Below, in pieces: positions 6,648 through 8,659 of a stretch of DNA of 8,659 nucleotides (positions are counted from its first letter, which is position 1; every line of letters starts with the position of its first letter). Below the pieces are notes generated by a model. It did not search any database. It was not told the DNA's origin and saw only the letters and a program-made list of their open reading frames with translations. The position numbers and the translations under genes were made by a program. This DNA comes from Bacteroidales bacterium (GTDB lineage: Bacteria; Bacteroidota; Bacteroidia; Bacteroidales; Tenuifilaceae), in the NCBI GenBank assembly GCA_008933525.1, contig WBUV01000107.1, forward strand, positions 1 to 8,659, given 5' to 3'.

Positions 6648-7901
6648 TTATCGAATTTTAAGAGTAACCACTGTAATAACTGCCAGCAGAATTGCCACAA
6701 TCCAGAATCGTGTTACGATTTTTGGCTCTGGATAGCCTTTCTTCTGGTAATGGTGATGCAACGGCGACATCAGGAATATCCTGCGACCCTCGCCGTACTT
6801 CTTCTTGGTGTACTTAAAGTAGCTAACCTGCATTACCACCGACAGATTCTCAACCAAGAATATTCCGCAAAGGATTGGAATTAACAACTCCTTACGAACC
6901 ACAATGGCGAAAACCGCGATAATTCCACCAATTGTTAAGCTGCCTGTATCGCCCATAAATACTTGGGCTGGATAGCTGTTGTACCAAAGAAAACCAACCG
7001 CAGCGCCAATAAATGCGCTCATAAACACCACCAACTCTCCCGATTGTGGGATATACATTATATTCAGGTACTCTGCGTAGATAACGTTACCCGACAGGTA
7101 AGCAAAAACTCCGAGCGTTGTGGCCATTACCGCCGATACGCCCGTGGCCAATCCATCCAATCCATCGGTTAGGTTTGCACCATTGGAAACTGCAGTGATA
7201 ATAAGAATTACAACTACTACAAATATTAACCAGGTAATGATATCGCTCCATTCTCCCTTAAATGGATTCAACATTGAATAATCAAACTCATTATTCTTGA
7301 AGAATGGAATGGTAGTTTTGGTTGTTTTCTCGCTCTTTAGAACTTTTACAGGTTCAGCGCCATTATACTCCGATGCCACAACAGTTTCAACTTGAGTAGG
7401 AGTCTTTGTTTTAGGAGCAGGTTCTCTAACAACAATGCTTGGGCTTAACCACATTGTTAAACCTACAAAAAGTCCTAACGAAACCTGACCTAGAATCTTG
7501 AATCGACCCGAAAGTCCCTCCTTATTCTTTTTAAACACTTTTATATAATCATCGGCAAAGCCAACTATTCCTAGCCAAACCGTTGCTAAAATCATTATGA
7601 TAATATAGATATTCGCTAAATCGGCAAAAAGCAACACCGGAAGTAGTATTGATGCCAGAATAATGATACCGCCCATTGTGGGTGTTCCTTTCTTCTGCAT
7701 TTGGCCTTCGAGACCAAGGTTTCGGATTTCCTCGCCTATTTGCTGACGCTGTAAGAAACGGATAATCTTTTTCCCAACCAACAAGGCAAACGATAGCGAA
7801 AATATGAATGCCATTGCCGAACGAAACGAGATGTACTTGAATAGACCAGACCCAGGAATATCGAAGTACTGTTGAAGAAAATCAATAAAATAGTACAGCA
7901 T
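6648..7901 (-). CDS. mraY: Phospho-N-acetylmuramoyl-pentapeptide-transferase MraY, with an enlarged extracytoplasmic loop
   Basis: MraY is the integral membrane enzyme that transfers phospho-MurNAc-pentapeptide from the UDP precursor to undecaprenyl phosphate, making lipid I. Its 417 residues include about ten membrane helices and all the cytoplasmic active-site motifs. These are KKGTPTMGG at 70-78, the aspartate pair in GFADDYIKV at 114-122, [12 protein letters not shown] at 243-254, [10 protein letters not shown] at 317-326 and the histidine cluster [10 protein letters not shown] at 380-389. It is longer than the roughly 360 residues of the Escherichia coli enzyme. The extra length sits at about 153-197, between helices 4 and 5, in a Lys/Thr/Pro-rich hydrophilic stretch just before the conserved IPFFK. 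By the known MraY topology that loop faces outside the cytoplasm. WecA/TagO relatives lack the HHH cluster and this context. It starts 2 nt after the murE stop and ends 20 nt before murD. Confidence 0.98.
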   Translation of the reverse strand: MLYYFIDFLQQYFDIPGSGLFKYISFRSAMAFIFSLSFALLVGKKIIRFLQRQQIGEEIRNLGLEGQMQKKGTPTMGGIIILASILLPVLLFADLANIYIIIMILATVWLGIVGFADDYIKVFKKNKEGLSGRFKILGQVSLGLFVGLTMWLSPSIVVREPAPKTKTPTQVETVVASEYNGAEPVKVLKSEKTTKTTIPFFKNNEFDYSMLNPFKGEWSDIITWLIFVVVVILIITAVSNGANLTDGLDGLATGVSAVMATTLGVFAYLSGNVIYAEYLNIMYIPQSGELVVFMSAFIGAAVGFLWYNSYPAQVFMGDTGSLTIGGIIAVFAIVVRKELLIPILCGIFLVENLSVVMQVSYFKYTKKKYGEGRRIFLMSPLHHHYQKKGYPEPKIVTRFWIVAILLAVITVVTLKIR

Positions 7902-7903
7902 AT

Positions 7904-8659
7904 CTACAACGTATTAAATATTTCACTTACAAGTTCTTTGTCATCAAAATGATGCTTAACGCCCTTTATTTCCTGATAGTTCTCGTGACCTTTACCAGCC
8001 ACCAAAACTATATCGCCCTTTTTGGCCATTAGGCAAGCGGTGCGGATTGCCTCTTTCCTATCCACAATGGTAATAACCTTGCGGGTTAAGGTGATATCAA
8101 CCCCAGCCTTCATATCGTTCAGAATATCCTCGGGCTCCTCGAAACGTGGATTGTCCGATGTTAGGATAACCATATCGCTCATCTCAGCCGAAACTTTTGC
8201 CATAACTGGGCGTTTGGTTTTATCGCGGTTTCCACCAGCACCCACAACAGTAATCAAACGCTGGTCGTCGCCCTTAATCTTCTTAATTGTCTCAATCACA
8301 TTCACCAATGCATCGGGAGTGTGTGCGTAGTCCACAACAGCAACAATGCCGCTATTCGATTTGATATACTCAAACCTACCCGATACCGCAGTAACCTCAC
8401 TTAACTTGGTTAGTACATCGCCTTTCTCGAAACCAAGGCTGATAAGCGTTGAGTAAATTGCTAAAAGGTTATACGCATTGAACTCGCCAATTAAGCGCGT
8501 CCACACCTCAACGCCATCGAGGTTTAGCAGTGTGCCATCGAAATGGCTTTCCACTATGCGGCAACGCATGTCGGCCATTGAGCGTAACGAGTAGGTTACC
8601 ACTTTAGCCTTAGTGTTCTGTAGCATTACCATTCCGTTCCTATCGTCGATATTTGTAAT
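7904..8659 (-). CDS. murE: UDP-N-acetylmuramoyl-tripeptide synthetase MurE, meso-diaminopimelate type, C-terminal 251 residues (5' end beyond the right edge)
   Basis: MurE adds the third stem-peptide residue to UDP-MurNAc-L-Ala-D-Glu. The frame is open to the right edge; the codons before the Met at 8630-8632 read ITNIDDRNG and continue the protein, so that Met is internal. The visible part covers the end of the central ATPase domain ([12 protein letters not shown], about residues 58-69 of the fragment) and the whole C-terminal domain: [37 protein letters not shown] and [12 protein letters not shown] (bases 8144-8155) is the motif whose arginine contacts meso-diaminopimelate in characterised MurE enzymes; lysine-adding enzymes carry another residue there. 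The N-terminal UDP-binding domain and the P-loop are outside the window. The stop lies 2 nt before the mraY start. By dcw convention ftsI should lie upstream (to the right), but it is not visible. Confidence 0.96.
   Translation of the reverse strand: MTNIDDRNGMVMLQNTKAKVVTYSLRSMADMRCRIVESHFDGTLLNLDGVEVWTRLIGEFNAYNLLAIYSTLISLGFEKGDVLTKLSEVTAVSGRFEYIKSNSGIVAVVDYAHTPDALVNVIETIKKIKGDDQRLITVVGAGGNRDKTKRPVMAKVSAEMSDMVILTSDNPRFEEPEDILNDMKAGVDITLTRKVITIVDRKEAIRTACLMAKKGDIVLVAGKGHENYQEIKGVKHHFDDKELVSEIFNTL

Noticed and set aside
8022..8330. 102-codon open frame on the plus strand
   Set aside because: It is antisense to the conserved C-terminal domain of murE (the DNPR and GAGGNRD region), with no independent support.
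1..8659. Hidden mobile element, CRISPR array, tRNA or novel defence system
   Set aside because: All space is taken by eight canonical dcw genes with gaps of at most 57 nt. There are no long direct or inverted repeats, no transposase fragments and no tRNA-like folds, and no unidentified gene is present.

Overview
The window is a segment of a bacterial division and cell wall (dcw) cluster. It contains eight genes, all on the minus strand and packed almost end to end. Read in the direction of transcription (right to left) the order is murE (partial) - mraY - murD - ftsW - murG - murC - ftsQ - ftsA (partial). The order, the absence of ddl between murC and ftsQ, the enlarged extracytoplasmic loop of MraY, the FtsQ C-terminal end (NLKYSNQIVCTKR), and the A-rich leaders lacking Shine-Dalgarno sites all suggest a member of the Bacteroidota, probably Bacteroidales-like. 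The genus cannot be fixed from this sequence. The MurE DNPR motif indicates a meso-diaminopimelate type peptidoglycan.

Layout: murE (its last 251 codons) enters from the right edge and ends at 7904. mraY starts 2 nt later. A 20 nt gap leads to murD, and a 57 nt gap with degenerate 7-bp repeats and a small hairpin leads to ftsW. ftsW overlaps murG by 32 nt. A 38 nt gap filled by another 7-bp periodic repeat leads to murC. ftsQ starts 1 nt after the murC stop, and ftsA starts 4 nt after the ftsQ stop and runs off the left edge. No stretch longer than 57 bases lacks a gene. No tRNA, rRNA, insertion sequence, CRISPR array, clear promoter or rho-independent terminator is visible, so the segment looks like the interior of one long operon whose promoter and end lie outside the window.

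Together the genes make lipid II and deliver it to the septum. MurC, MurD and MurE build the UDP-MurNAc-peptide in the cytoplasm. MraY transfers it to undecaprenyl phosphate as lipid I, and MurG adds GlcNAc to give lipid II. FtsW polymerises lipid II at the division site, with FtsQ and the membrane-tethering actin homologue FtsA as divisome parts.

I see no previously undescribed system here; the protein content is orthodox. The less ordinary signals are in the DNA. They are a near-total absence of the tetranucleotide GATC (one occurrence in 8659 bases) and two intergenic gaps built from degenerate heptamer tandem repeats.
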